Positions 6,153-13,765 are shown, counted from the stretch's first letter. The stretch: 24,908 bases of DNA from an uncultured Oscillibacter sp. (GCA_900550685.1 URTS01000010.1:1-24908); one strand, 5' to 3'. Made by a program: numbers and translations. Notes: generated by a model from the sequence alone, not told the origin.

Positions 6153-7262
6153 TCATCTGCCATACATGAACACATCGCATTTGATCATGCCGTTGTAGAG
6201 CTTCCGCTTTTTGTCGGCGGTCCGGCCGAAGCACCGCTCAAACTCCGTGTGGGAACTGAGCACCAGCACCCGCCACTTGGGGGGCAGGTCCCGGAGGGCT
6301 GCGCCGAATACCCGGTACAGCTCCTCGGCTTCCTTCTTTTCCAGCAGGCGTTCGCCGTAGGGCGGGTTGGTCACCAGCTGGCCGTATTCGCTGTCCCGGT
6401 GGAATTTTCCAGCGTCCGCCACTTCAAAACGGATGCAGTCCTCCACGCCTGCCAGCTCCGCGTTGTGCTTTGCCAGCTCCACGGCGGCGGGATCGATATC
6501 GCCGCCCCAGATGTCATAATGGCCGTGGAACTCCTTGTCCATGGCCTCGTCTCCGGCTTCCAGCCACAGCTTGGAGTCCATGTTTTTCCACCGCTGGGCG
6601 GCGAAGCTGCGGTCCAGGCCGGGGGCCCGGTTTTTGGCGATGAGGGCTGCCTCAATGGGAATGGTGCCGCTGCCGCAGAAGGGATCGCAGAAGGGGTCCT
6701 TGCCCCGGTAGCGGGAGAGGGTCACCAGAGCCGCTGCCAGGGTCTCCCGCAGAGGGGCGCCCATGTTCTGGGCCCGGTAGCCCCGCTTGTACAGCCCCTC
6801 GCCGGAGGTATCCAGATACAGCGTGGCCACATCCTTGATGATGGAGAACTGGATCTGATACCGGCTGCCGGATTCCGGCAGGGTCTCCAGACCGTATTTC
6901 TCCCCCAGCCGCTTGGCGGAGGCCTTTTTCACAATGGCCTGACAGGCGGGAACGGAATGAAGCTGGGAGTTCAGGGAGTAGCCCTTCACCGGGAACTCGC
7001 CGTCCCGGGGGATGTAATCCTCCCAGGGCAGGGCATAGACCCCCTGGAACAGGGCCTCAAAGTCCCGGGCGGGGAAGGAACCCAGCTCCATCAGCACCCG
7101 GGCACCGCAGCGGAGGTTGATATTCAGCCGGGCGATGTCCGCCAGGGTGCCGTCGCAGTGCACCCGGCCGTTTTCCGCCCGGACGTTTTTCAGGTTCAGG
7201 CGGCGCATCTCGTCCGCCACAAGGCTTTCCAATCCAAACAGGCAGGGAACCGTCAATGTCAT
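6153..7262 (-). CDS. THUMP-domain 23S rRNA guanine-N2 methyltransferase (RlmL/YpsC-like)
   Basis: The 369-residue enzyme has an N-terminal ferredoxin-like/THUMP RNA-binding part (about 1-155) and a Rossmann methyltransferase domain (about 165-369). Motif I is DPFCGSGT at 193-200, the ribose-binding acidic loop is GGDIDP at 253-258, and the catalytic N2-guanine motif NPPYGE is at 299-304. This corresponds to YpsC of Bacillus and to the N-terminal half of E. coli RlmL, which make m2G2445 in 23S rRNA. The C-terminal RlmK-type domain of E. coli is absent, as is normal in Firmicutes. Start: ATG at 7262 with AAAGGAGG eight bases upstream. The site of modification is inferred from homology. Confidence 0.92.
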   Translation of the reverse strand: MTLTVPCLFGLESLVADEMRRLNLKNVRAENGRVHCDGTLADIARLNINLRCGARVLMELGSFPARDFEALFQGVYALPWEDYIPRDGEFPVKGYSLNSQLHSVPACQAIVKKASAKRLGEKYGLETLPESGSRYQIQFSIIKDVATLYLDTSGEGLYKRGYRAQNMGAPLRETLAAALVTLSRYRGKDPFCDPFCGSGTIPIEAALIAKNRAPGLDRSFAAQRWKNMDSKLWLEAGDEAMDKEFHGHYDIWGGDIDPAAVELAKHNAELAGVEDCIRFEVADAGKFHRDSEYGQLVTNPPYGERLLEKKEAEELYRVFGAALRDLPPKWRVLVLSSHTEFERCFGRTADKKRKLYNGMIKCDVFMYGR

Positions 7263-7302
7263 GGTCCGTGCCTCCTTTCAAGCTATAAATATATAATGAT
7301 AT

Positions 7303-7331
7303 AGTATAACAGACTGCCGGAAAAACCGCAA
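7303..7331 (-). promoter_or_regulatory. promoter of the THUMP methyltransferase gene
   Basis: On the minus strand TTGCGG (7326-7331) and TATACT (7303-7308) are 17 bases apart, about 40 bases before the start codon. Confidence 0.55.
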
Positions 7332-7378
7332 CCGGAGGATTCCGGCTGAAAATGGAAGTGGCTTTTTCTCCGGCGGCG

Positions 7379-7387
7379 TGCTATACT
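7379..7387 (+). promoter_or_regulatory. extended -10 promoter of the NfeD-like gene
   Basis: TGCTATACT (7379-7387) is an extended -10; no good -35 is present at 16-18 bases (TGGCTT at best). The start would be about 25 bases before the ATG. Confidence 0.5.
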
Positions 7388-7418
7388 GCAAAAAAGACCT
7401 GTGATAAAGGAGCGGTGT

Positions 7419-7865
7419 ATGATGATGACCTGGATTTGGCTGGGAGCAGTCGTTGTGTTTGGCGCCCTGGAGGCGGCCACTGCCGGACTGGTATCCATCT
7501 GGTTCGTGTGCGGCGCCGTGGCGGCGCTGCTGAGTACGTTCCTGGGAGCGGCCCTGTGGCTCCAGACGGCGCTGTTTCTGGTGGTTTCCGCCGTGACTTT
7601 GGCCGCCACCCGGCCCCTGGTGCGGAAGATGAGCGCCAAGGCGGTGCCCACCAACCTGGACCGGGCCATCGGCTCCCACGCCCGGGTGACGGAGGACATC
7701 GACAACGAGGCCGGCACCGGCGCGGTGTATGTAGACGGCAAGACCTGGACCGCCCGCAGCAGCGACGGCTCCGTCATCCCCATCGGAACGAAGGTGACGG
7801 TAGAGCGGATGGAAGGCGTGAAGCTGTTCGTCACGCCGGAGCGGACGCCCTGCGGCACAAAATGA
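7419..7865 (+). CDS. NfeD-like membrane protein (short form, C-terminal OB domain)
   Basis: The 148-residue protein has three membrane helices (about 5-28, 29-47, 48-66) and then a small OB-fold beta-barrel (about 85-137: IGSHARVTEDI...VYVDGKTWTARS...IPIGTKVTVERMEGVKLFV). This is the short NfeD architecture lacking the serine-protease domain. NfeD proteins pair with SPFH/stomatin-like proteins in membrane microdomains. Usually the two genes are adjacent, whereas here the SPFH gene is 5.7 kb away. Start: first of three consecutive ATGs at 7419, six bases after AAAGGAG; the second (7422) at nine bases is equally possible. An in-frame GTG at 7401 precedes the ribosome site and is rejected. Single gene with its own terminator. 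Confidence 0.88.
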   Translation: MMMTWIWLGAVVVFGALEAATAGLVSIWFVCGAVAALLSTFLGAALWLQTALFLVVSAVTLAATRPLVRKMSAKAVPTNLDRAIGSHARVTEDIDNEAGTGAVYVDGKTWTARSSDGSVIPIGTKVTVERMEGVKLFVTPERTPCGTK

Positions 7866-7881
7866 AGAAACAGGCATGAAA

Positions 7882-7907
7882 AAAGGACGTCCGGTCGGAC
7901 GTCCTTT
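7882..7907. terminator. bidirectional terminator between the NfeD-like gene and rpsT
   Basis: An 11-bp perfect stem (7882-7892 with 7897-7907), GGTC loop, A-rich on the left and T-rich on the right, so it can serve both converging genes. Confidence 0.85.
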
Positions 7908-7918
7908 CATTTGGCCTG

Positions 7919-8182
7919 TTAACCGATCTTGTTCAGCTTCAGGGTCATGGCGCTCTTGCGATGAGCGGCCGTGTTCTTGTGCAGAACGCCCTTAGCGACA
8001 GCCTGATCGACCTTCTTGACCGCGACCTTGTAAGCGCCATCGGCCTCGGTGCGATTGCCTTCAGCGGCAGCCGCCTCGAACTTCTTGATGGCAGTCTTCA
8101 GATCGGACTTTGTAGCCTTGTTGCGCGCGTTGCGAACCTCACCGATGAGGACACGCTTCTTGGCAGACTTGATATTCGGCAA
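7919..8182 (-). CDS. rpsT: 30S ribosomal protein S20
   Basis: S20 is a helical protein binding 16S rRNA early in 30S assembly. From a TTG at 8182 the product is 87 residues, MPNIKSAKKRV...LHKNTAAHRKSAMTLKLN, matching family start and length exactly. AGGAGG lies eight bases upstream. The alternative GTG at 8191 would add three residues (MFGL...) but overlaps the ribosome site, so I reject it. A TTG start is also used by E. coli rpsT, where the weak start takes part in feedback control; whether that applies here is inference. Single-gene unit with its own promoter and the shared terminator. Confidence 0.97.
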   Translation of the reverse strand: MPNIKSAKKRVLIGEVRNARNKATKSDLKTAIKKFEAAAAEGNRTEADGAYKVAVKKVDQAVAKGVLHKNTAAHRKSAMTLKLNKIG

Positions 8183-8245
8183 ACCAAACACCTCCTCCTG
8201 GCATTTCTTGACGCGGCTTCAGATTTTTCCACCGTGCAGAATGAT

Positions 8246-8274
8246 ATTTTAGCAGAGAAGTTTCAAAAAAGCAA
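8246..8274 (-). promoter_or_regulatory. sigma-A promoter of rpsT
   Basis: On the minus strand TTGCTT (8269-8274) and TAAAAT (8246-8251) are 17 bases apart, giving a leader of about 57 bases. Confidence 0.65.
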
Positions 8275-8371
8275 GCCTTTTTTTGATTTTTCTATAATTT
8301 TTTGCATAGAGCGAATATCTTTGTAAAAGCTAGATCCGATACCACTAGATTTTGTGTCAGGGGGACAAAAA

Positions 8372-9268
8372 ATGTTTGCAAAACGAACGGACCTGGCCCT
8401 GGAAGCCCGGGAGCTGTGGCAGGAATCCGCCGGACGGACCACGAAGCTGCCGGGGGTAAAGGCCGGGGAGAAAAAATGCCAGGGCTATCCCCTCACCCGG
8501 GTGGACATTCTGGACCGCCGGGGAGAAGAGGCCCTGGGCAAGCCGGCGGGCAGCTACCGGACATTGGATCTCACCGCCTTCTGGCAGCGGGGTGAGGACT
8601 TTTTCGAGCGGGCCGTCCGGGCCGTGGGCCAGCAGCTGCGGGAGCTGATCCCGGAGAGCGGCCCGGTGCTGGTGGCGGTGCTGGGGAACGCCGCCATGAC
8701 GCCGGACGCCATCGGCCCCTTGGCGGCGGAGCATGTTCTGGTGACACGGCACCTGATTGCCGCCCAGCCGGTGCATTTTTCCGGTTTCCGGCCGGTGGCG
8801 GTGCTGCGGACCGGCGTGTTGGGCACCACCGGGGTGGAGTCCGCCGAGGCGGTGCGGGGGCTGGCGGAGCAGGTGGAGCCGTCTCTCATTATCGCGGTGG
8901 ACGCCCTGGCCTCCCGCCGGATGGGCCGGGTGTGCACCGCCGTGCAGCTCAGCGACAGCGGCATCATCCCCGGCAGCGGCGTGGGGAACCACCGGGCGGC
9001 GTTGAACCGGGAGACCCTGGGGGTGCCGGTCATCGCCGTGGGGGTGCCCACGGTGGTGGACGCCGCCACCCTGGCGGCGGACCTGCTGGAGGAATCCGGC
9101 ATGGGGGACGTGGACCCGGAAAGGCTGCATCAGGGCTCCGGAACCTTTATGGTGACGCCCCGGGACATCGACCAGCAGGTGCGGGACCTGGGCAAGGTCA
9201 TCGGCTACGGCATCAACTGGGCCTTGCAGGACCTGGAGATCGAGGAGATCAATGCCCTGCTGTCATAG
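8372..9268 (+). CDS. gpr: GPR endopeptidase, spore germination protease
   Basis: GPR degrades the small acid-soluble DNA-binding proteins during spore germination; it is made as a zymogen in the forespore. The 298-residue protein carries the family blocks VAVLGNxxMTPDAIGP (Asp 112), HFSGFRPVAVLRTGVLGTTGVES, and IIAVDALASRR (Asp 177), then SDSGIIPGSGVGN and GVPTVVDAATL. Asp 112 and Asp 177 align with the two aspartates (127 and 193 in B. megaterium) proposed as catalytic. Start: ATG at 8372 with GGGGG seven bases upstream; the GTG at 8354 precedes the ribosome site. It is expected to need forespore sigma G. Upstream DNA has GCATA and GAATA elements but no clear -10 partner. Its presence shows a sporulating lineage. 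An unexplained structured region follows. Confidence 0.95.
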   Translation: MFAKRTDLALEARELWQESAGRTTKLPGVKAGEKKCQGYPLTRVDILDRRGEEALGKPAGSYRTLDLTAFWQRGEDFFERAVRAVGQQLRELIPESGPVLVAVLGNAAMTPDAIGPLAAEHVLVTRHLIAAQPVHFSGFRPVAVLRTGVLGTTGVESAEAVRGLAEQVEPSLIIAVDALASRRMGRVCTAVQLSDSGIIPGSGVGNHRAALNRETLGVPVIAVGVPTVVDAATLAADLLEESGMGDVDPERLHQGSGTFMVTPRDIDQQVRDLGKVIGYGINWALQDLEIEEINALLS

Positions 9269-9284
9269 CGGAACGGCCGATAAA

Positions 9285-9461
9285 GTAGGAAAAATCCCGT
9301 AACGGTAAGGAAGAGTGTGTGCGGGAAACCCAAGAAGGGTGTCCTGTACCGTTAAAATCAAAAGTTTTCAGAACTTTTTAAGTTCCGAAAACTTGCTTAG
9401 CGGGGAGAAAAGACCTTTTCGACACGCTAAACCGCCGGGAGAATTTCTCCCGGCGGTTTTT
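9285..9461 (+). other. highly structured region downstream of gpr (possible RNA)
   Basis: About 180 bases, AT-richer than the surroundings, with consecutive foldable units. (a) 9300-9311 pairs with 9342-9354 (12 bp, one bulged base), enclosing ACCC/GGGT (9328-9331/9337-9340). TCCCG (9295-9299) could pair across it with CGGGA (9322-9326) as a pseudoknot. (b) 9362-9376 pairs with 9380-9394 (14 of 15) around TTT. (c) TTAGCG/CGCTAA (9397-9402/9425-9430) encloses GAAAA/TTTTC. (d) The terminator at 9432-9461. No ORF with a ribosome site and no clear promoter. It could be a gpr 3'UTR, an independent RNA or a repeat element. No known family is recognised. Confidence 0.45.
9432..9461 (+). terminator. 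rho-independent terminator after gpr
   Basis: An 11-bp stem (9432-9442 with 9446-9456), loop ATT, five T's to 9461. On the minus strand it lies directly after the zinc-ribbon gene stop but has only TTTA, so it is stronger for the plus strand. Confidence 0.85.
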
Positions 9462-9462
9462 A

Positions 9463-9885
9463 TCAGGTTTTGGCGTTGATCTTCTGGCCGCACTTGGGGC
9501 AGGTGATGACGATCTTCCCCTTCCCTACCGGCACCCGGCACACGGCGCCGCATTTACAGGTGAAGTACTTGTGGTCCTTGTCCGCCCGGCGGGCCTTGGC
9601 CCCGGCGGCATTGCTCTTTGCCTTCCAGAACCAGTTCAGGAACTTCTGATTTTCCTCCCGCCGCTTGGGCAGGTTCTTGGAGAACATCCGGAACAGGATG
9701 TACATCATCAGCACCCACAGCAGCACCTCGCATATCACAAGGGGCGCCCGGAGCCGCAGAAGATTGAACACGATCTCAGCCACCAGAACACCGATATACC
9801 CCCGCAGCAGGATCTGGTTCATCTGATCCACGCCGTTCCGCCCGTACATAAACCGCGCCACCGCACATCTGAATTTATAGAACAT
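9463..9885 (-). CDS. small membrane protein with C-terminal zinc ribbon, function unknown
   Basis: The 140-residue protein begins MFYKFRCAVARFMYGRNGVD, has two hydrophobic stretches (about 28-43 and 49-67), a basic linker (70-106) and a cysteine cluster at 110, 112, 116, 129 and 132 (TCKCGAVCR...ITCPKCG). The cluster reads as one zinc ribbon. I recognise the layout from uncharacterised proteins of gut Clostridia but know no function. Start: ATG at 9885, with AGAGG ten bases upstream; an ATG seven codons earlier (9906) would overlap that ribosome site. It is transcribed away from htpG. Cytoplasmic orientation of the ribbon is inferred from the positive linker. Confidence 0.75.
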   Translation of the reverse strand: MFYKFRCAVARFMYGRNGVDQMNQILLRGYIGVLVAEIVFNLLRLRAPLVICEVLLWVLMMYILFRMFSKNLPKRREENQKFLNWFWKAKSNAAGAKARRADKDHKYFTCKCGAVCRVPVGKGKIVITCPKCGQKINAKT

Positions 9886-10000
9886 ACGTCTGTTGCCTCT
9901 TTCCATCGGCGCTGAGGGAGCGCCGTATCTCTTTACCCCTGCATTTTACCGGAAAGGTCAGGGAAAGGCAACGCTTTGGGGGCGAAGTTTACAAAAAAGT

Positions 10001-10030
10001 AATTTCTTTCAGAAATTAACGTGCTACAAT
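10001..10030 (+). promoter_or_regulatory. htpG promoter with overlapping inverted repeat
   Basis: TGCTACAAT (10022-10030) is an extended -10. AATTTC (10001-10006) and GAAATT (10012-10017) form a perfect 6-bp inverted repeat with a five-base centre, covering the -35 position. There is no CIRCE here, so htpG is not under HrcA by sequence. Confidence 0.5.
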
Positions 10031-10069
10031 AGCATAGATATTAAAATACACAAAGGAAGTGTTTTGTAC

Positions 10070-11953
10070 ATGGCGAAGAAACAATTCAAGGCGGAGTCCA
10101 AGCGCTTGCTGGACCTGATGATCAACTCCATTTACACCCATAAGGAGATCTTTCTCCGGGAGATCATCTCCAACGCCAGCGACGCCTGCGACAAGCTGTG
10201 CTACCAGGCCCTGACGGACGACAGCGTGAAGCTGACCCGGAAGGACTTCAAGATCGAACTGAGCGTGGACAAGGACGCCCGGACCATCACCGTGGCGGAC
10301 AACGGCATCGGCATGGACAAGGAGGACCTGGAGAACAACCTGGGCGTCATCGCCTCCTCCGGCTCCTACAAGTTCAAGCAGGAGGTGGGAGACGACGCCA
10401 AGGACACCGATGTCATCGGCCAGTTCGGCGTGGGCTTCTACTCCGCCTTCATGGTCTGCGACCAGGTGACGGTCCGCACCCGGAAGTTCGGCAGCGACAC
10501 CGCCTATCAGTGGCAGTCCTCCGGGGCCGACGGCTACACCATCACCGAATGCGATAAGGACACGGCGGGCACCGAGGTCATCATGCACCTGAAGGACGAC
10601 ACCGAGGACGAGCACTACAGTGAGTTCATGGACGAGTGGAAGCTGAAGGAGCTGGTGACCAAGTATTCCGACTACATCCGCTTCCCCATCCGCATGGCCG
10701 TTACCAAGACCCGGAAAAAGGAGGGCAGCCCCGACGACAAGCCGGAGTACGAGTCCTATTCCGAGGTGGAGACCCTGAACTCCATGGTGCCTATCTGGCA
10801 GCGGAAGAAGTCCAGTGTGAAGCCGGAGGAGTACAACAAGTTCTACCGGGATAAGTTCCACGAGTACATGGACCCCCAGAGGGTCATTACCGTGTCCGCC
10901 GAGGGCGCCGTGACCTACAAGGCCCTGCTGTTCATCCCCGGCGAGACCCCCTTCAACTACTATACCAAGGAGTATGAAAAGGGCTTGCAGCTTTATTCCA
11001 GCGGCGTCCTCATCATGGACAAGTGTGCTGACCTGCTGCCGGAGCATTTCCGGTTCGTCCGGGGCGTGGTGGACTCTCCCGACCTGAGCCTGAACATCTC
11101 CCGGGAGCTTTTGCAGCATGACCGGCAGCTGAAGGTCATTGCTACCAATCTGGAAAAGAAGATCAAGAGCGAGCTTGCCAAGATGCTGAAGGACGAGCGG
11201 GAGGCCTATGAGACCTTCTGGAAGAACTTTGGCCGCCAGATCAAATACGGTGTTACTGCCGACTACGGCGCCCACAAGGAGCTTTTGCAGGACCTGATGC
11301 TGTTCTATTCCTCCACAGAGAAGAAGCTGGTGACCCTGGATGAGTATGTCTCCCGGATGAAGGAGGATCAGAAGGTCATCTACTACGCCGCCGGCGAGAC
11401 GGTGGACAAGATCGATAAGCTGCCCCAGCTGGAAGCCCTGAAGGACCAGGGGGTGGAGATCTTGTACTTCACGGAGGAGGTGGACGAGTTCGCCGCCCAG
11501 ATCCTCCACACCTACAAGGACAAGGAGTTCCGCTCCGCCATGGACGGCGCGGCGGAGGAATCCGCCCAGGAGAAGGCCAAGGAGGCTGCCGACGCCCACA
11601 AGGATGTGTTCTCCTTTGTGAAGAAGACCTTGGGCGACGCCGTCAGCGAGGTGAAGCCCGCCGTCCGGCTGAAGTCCCATCCCGTGTGCCTCACCGCCGG
11701 GGAAGGCCTCAGCTTTGAGATGGAAAAGTATTTCCAGATGATGCAGCCGGAAAGCGGCATCAAGGCCCAGCGGATCCTGGAATTGAACACGGAGCATCCC
11801 GTGTTCGCCGCCCTGGAGGCCGCCGTCACCGCCGACCCGGAGAAGGCCAAGAAGTACGCCAAGCTGCTGTATGACCAGGCGCTGCTGATCGCGGGCCTGC
11901 CTCTGGACGATCCCTCCGGCTACACGGACCTGGTGTGCGAGCTGATGAAGTGA
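10070..11953 (+). CDS. htpG: molecular chaperone HtpG (bacterial Hsp90)
   Basis: The 627-residue cytoplasmic ATP-dependent chaperone acts as a dimer on late folding intermediates. The N-terminal GHKL ATPase domain shows FLREIISNASDACDK with catalytic Glu 31 and Mg-binding Asn 35, DNGIGM at 77-82 and GQFGVGFYSAFM at 117-128. The middle domain has the RGVVDSPDLSLNISRELLQ segment typical of Hsp90, and a C-terminal dimerisation domain follows. Length matches bacterial HtpG (about 620-630). Start: ATG at 10070 with AAAGGAAG upstream; the open frame from 9893 runs through the promoter and is not used. Single gene ending at a strong terminator. Confidence 0.98.
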   Translation: MAKKQFKAESKRLLDLMINSIYTHKEIFLREIISNASDACDKLCYQALTDDSVKLTRKDFKIELSVDKDARTITVADNGIGMDKEDLENNLGVIASSGSYKFKQEVGDDAKDTDVIGQFGVGFYSAFMVCDQVTVRTRKFGSDTAYQWQSSGADGYTITECDKDTAGTEVIMHLKDDTEDEHYSEFMDEWKLKELVTKYSDYIRFPIRMAVTKTRKKEGSPDDKPEYESYSEVETLNSMVPIWQRKKSSVKPEEYNKFYRDKFHEYMDPQRVITVSAEGAVTYKALLFIPGETPFNYYTKEYEKGLQLYSSGVLIMDKCADLLPEHFRFVRGVVDSPDLSLNISRELLQHDRQLKVIATNLEKKIKSELAKMLKDEREAYETFWKNFGRQIKYGVTADYGAHKELLQDLMLFYSSTEKKLVTLDEYVSRMKEDQKVIYYAAGETVDKIDKLPQLEALKDQGVEILYFTEEVDEFAAQILHTYKDKEFRSAMDGAAEESAQEKAKEAADAHKDVFSFVKKTLGDAVSEVKPAVRLKSHPVCLTAGEGLSFEMEKYFQMMQPESGIKAQRILELNTEHPVFAALEAAVTADPEKAKKYAKLLYDQALLIAGLPLDDPSGYTDLVCELMK

Positions 11954-11982
11954 CCGGTCCCGGCACATATTATAAAATACCG

Positions 11983-12023
11983 AAGCGGCGGCCGTTTCCT
12001 TCCGGAAACAGCCGCCGCTTTTT
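11983..12023 (+). terminator. rho-independent terminator of htpG
   Basis: The stem pairs 11983-11992 and 11994-11999 with 12004-12009 and 12011-12020, with one mismatch, loop TTCC and five T's. Confidence 0.9.
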
Positions 12024-12025
12024 GC

Positions 12026-12063
12026 ATAAAACCCGGCCTGCACAAAACTGCGCAGGCCGGGTT
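12026..12063 (-). terminator. rho-independent terminator of the CBS pyrophosphatase gene
   Basis: A 12-bp perfect stem (12030-12041 with 12052-12063) followed on the minus strand by a T run. It sits back to back with the htpG terminator. Confidence 0.85.
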
Positions 12064-12083
12064 GTTTGGTTTTGTCTGGTGCA

Positions 12084-13697
12084 TCAGCCCCACAGGGCGG
12101 ACAGCACAGGGATGATCTGCTTTTTCCGGCTCATGACCTTCGGCAGGAACACCGGGTTCTTTTCGCCGGTGATATTGAAGGCCTGACGGATGGTGTCCTC
12201 ATCTCCCACATACAGGAGGTAGGAGCCCTCCTTCAGCACGTCGGTGATCATCAGCAGCACGGCATCCAGACCATAATCGTGGCGGATGGTCTGCATGCAG
12301 GCGAGGAATTCCTCTTTCCGCTCCGTGAGCTGTTCGGCGTCCATGCAGGTGACCTGACTGACAGCCAGGTTGTGGCCCGCAATGTGGAACTCCTTATAGT
12401 CAGTCCCAATGATGGCCTCGGCGCTCTTGTCATCGCTGACCGCGGCGCAGAATACGGTCTTCCCCAGGTCCTCCAGGGGAACGTTGGCAATACGGGCCAT
12501 GCGGTTGGCAATATCAATGTCCCGCTGGGTGCAGGTGGGGGACTTGAACATGACGGTGTCGGACAGGATGGCGGCGGCCATCAGACCCGCCATCTTGGCG
12601 GTAGGCATCAGGCCCTTTTCCTGGTACATGTCCGCCACGATGGTGGCGGAGCAGCCCACGGGTTCGTTGCGGACGTAGATGGGATTCTTGGTTTCAATAT
12701 CCGCCAGCCGGTGATGGTCCACGATCTCCAGGATCTCCGCCTGGTCCAGGCCGGGAACGGACTGGGCCTTTTCGTTATGGTCCACCAGGATCACCTGCTT
12801 GCGCCGGGGACGCAGCAGATGATACCGGGACAGCGTACCGACTACATGCTCATTCTCATCCAGAATGGGGTAGGCCCGGAACCGGCTTTCCAGCACGGTG
12901 TTGCGGACATCGTCGATGTAGTCGTCCAGGTGGAAGCACACCAGGTCATGGCTGTTGCAGATGCGTTCAATAGGCAGGGCGTGGCAGATGAGATGTACCG
13001 CCCGGTAGGCGTCGTAGGGGGTGGAGATGATGCAGGTGTCGGTGTCCATGTCCAGAAGCTCCTGGTCCACCTCTGCCTGGCAGACGATGACGCAGGTGAC
13101 GTGGAGCTCAATGGCTCGGCGGATCATGTCCGGCTGGTTGCCGCAGACCACGATACTGTCCGGCGAGGAGAACAGCAGGTTCTCCCGCCCAGCGGGCAGG
13201 GCGATGGTCACCTCACCGGAGACCTCGTCCCGGAGCTGGCCGCCCTCGTTAAGGATACGGGCCTCCAGAACAGACAGCAGGTTATATACGGGGACATGCT
13301 CCACCAGGGAGTTGCGGACGGCCAGCATATCGTAGTTGGCCACGTCTCCGGCGGAGAGCATGCCGTACAGGGTGCCGTCCTCATTGGCCACCGGGAGCAC
13401 GGAAATGCGGTCCGCCTGCATGGTCTGCCAGGCCCGGCTGATGGTGGCGGCGGCGGACAGGGTGGGCGGCGTATCGAAGTCCAGGTCTCGGACCTGGGTG
13501 CGGACGTTGTTGATGAGCTCCGGCGGCTGGGCACCGAACCGGTCCAGCACTGCCTGGGTCTCGTCACTGATCTGCCCCAGCCGGGCGGCGCAGTACTGCC
13601 GCTGCCCCAGGGCGTTTTTCAGCGATGCATAGGCCATGGCGGACACAATGGAGTCCGTATCCGGGTTGCGGTGGCCGGTAATATATACCTTATCCAT
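12084..13697 (-). CDS. Mn-dependent inorganic pyrophosphatase with CBS-DRTGG regulatory insert (family II)
   Basis: This 537-residue soluble enzyme hydrolyses pyrophosphate released by biosynthesis. The catalytic DHH part is split by a regulatory insert. The N-terminal metal motif GHRNPDTDS (8-16) comes first, then CBS 1 (about 72-127), a DRTGG-like domain (about 130-240) and CBS 2 (about 245-300). Catalysis resumes with VDHNEK (305-310) and DHHR (327-330), and the C-terminal DHHA2 domain carries SRKKQ at 523-527. Enzymes of this build (e.g. from Clostridium perfringens) are inhibited by AMP/ADP and activated by ATP or diadenosine polyphosphates, linking pyrophosphate removal to energy state; this is known for the family, inferred here. 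Start: ATG at 13697 with AAAGG ten bases upstream. Single gene. A membrane pyrophosphatase lies 8 kb away. Confidence 0.95.
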   Translation of the reverse strand: MDKVYITGHRNPDTDSIVSAMAYASLKNALGQRQYCAARLGQISDETQAVLDRFGAQPPELINNVRTQVRDLDFDTPPTLSAAATISRAWQTMQADRISVLPVANEDGTLYGMLSAGDVANYDMLAVRNSLVEHVPVYNLLSVLEARILNEGGQLRDEVSGEVTIALPAGRENLLFSSPDSIVVCGNQPDMIRRAIELHVTCVIVCQAEVDQELLDMDTDTCIISTPYDAYRAVHLICHALPIERICNSHDLVCFHLDDYIDDVRNTVLESRFRAYPILDENEHVVGTLSRYHLLRPRRKQVILVDHNEKAQSVPGLDQAEILEIVDHHRLADIETKNPIYVRNEPVGCSATIVADMYQEKGLMPTAKMAGLMAAAILSDTVMFKSPTCTQRDIDIANRMARIANVPLEDLGKTVFCAAVSDDKSAEAIIGTDYKEFHIAGHNLAVSQVTCMDAEQLTERKEEFLACMQTIRHDYGLDAVLLMITDVLKEGSYLLYVGDEDTIRQAFNITGEKNPVFLPKVMSRKKQIIPVLSALWG

Positions 13698-13735
13698 GTT
13701 ACACGTACCTTTCTGATGGTAAAATTCCGTTTATG

Positions 13736-13765
13736 ATGATACGATGGACAGCCTTCCTTTGTCAA
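13736..13765 (-). promoter_or_regulatory. sigma-A promoter of the CBS pyrophosphatase gene
   Basis: On the minus strand a consensus TTGACA (13760-13765) and TATCAT (13736-13741) are 18 bases apart. Confidence 0.65.

Noticed and set aside
7401..7418. GTG start for the NfeD-like gene six codons upstream
   Set aside because: It contains the ribosome site of the real ATG and has none of its own.
8290..8371. Forespore sigma-G promoter for gpr
   Set aside because: GCATA/GAATA elements are present but no CATACTA-like -10 is found at 17-18 bases; the nearest, GATACCA, is too far and has two mismatches.
9285..9461. 6S RNA, tmRNA or SRP RNA at the gpr downstream region
   Set aside because: There is no terminal stem closing 5' with 3', no SRP GGTC/GGAAGGAAGCA core and no tRNA-like end; it forms several independent hairpins instead.
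10016..12043. 675-codon minus-strand frame opposite htpG, and a 678-codon one (21323-23359) opposite hppA
   Set aside because: Both are antisense to intact, unmistakable genes and have artefactual His/Gly/Leu/Val-rich translations.
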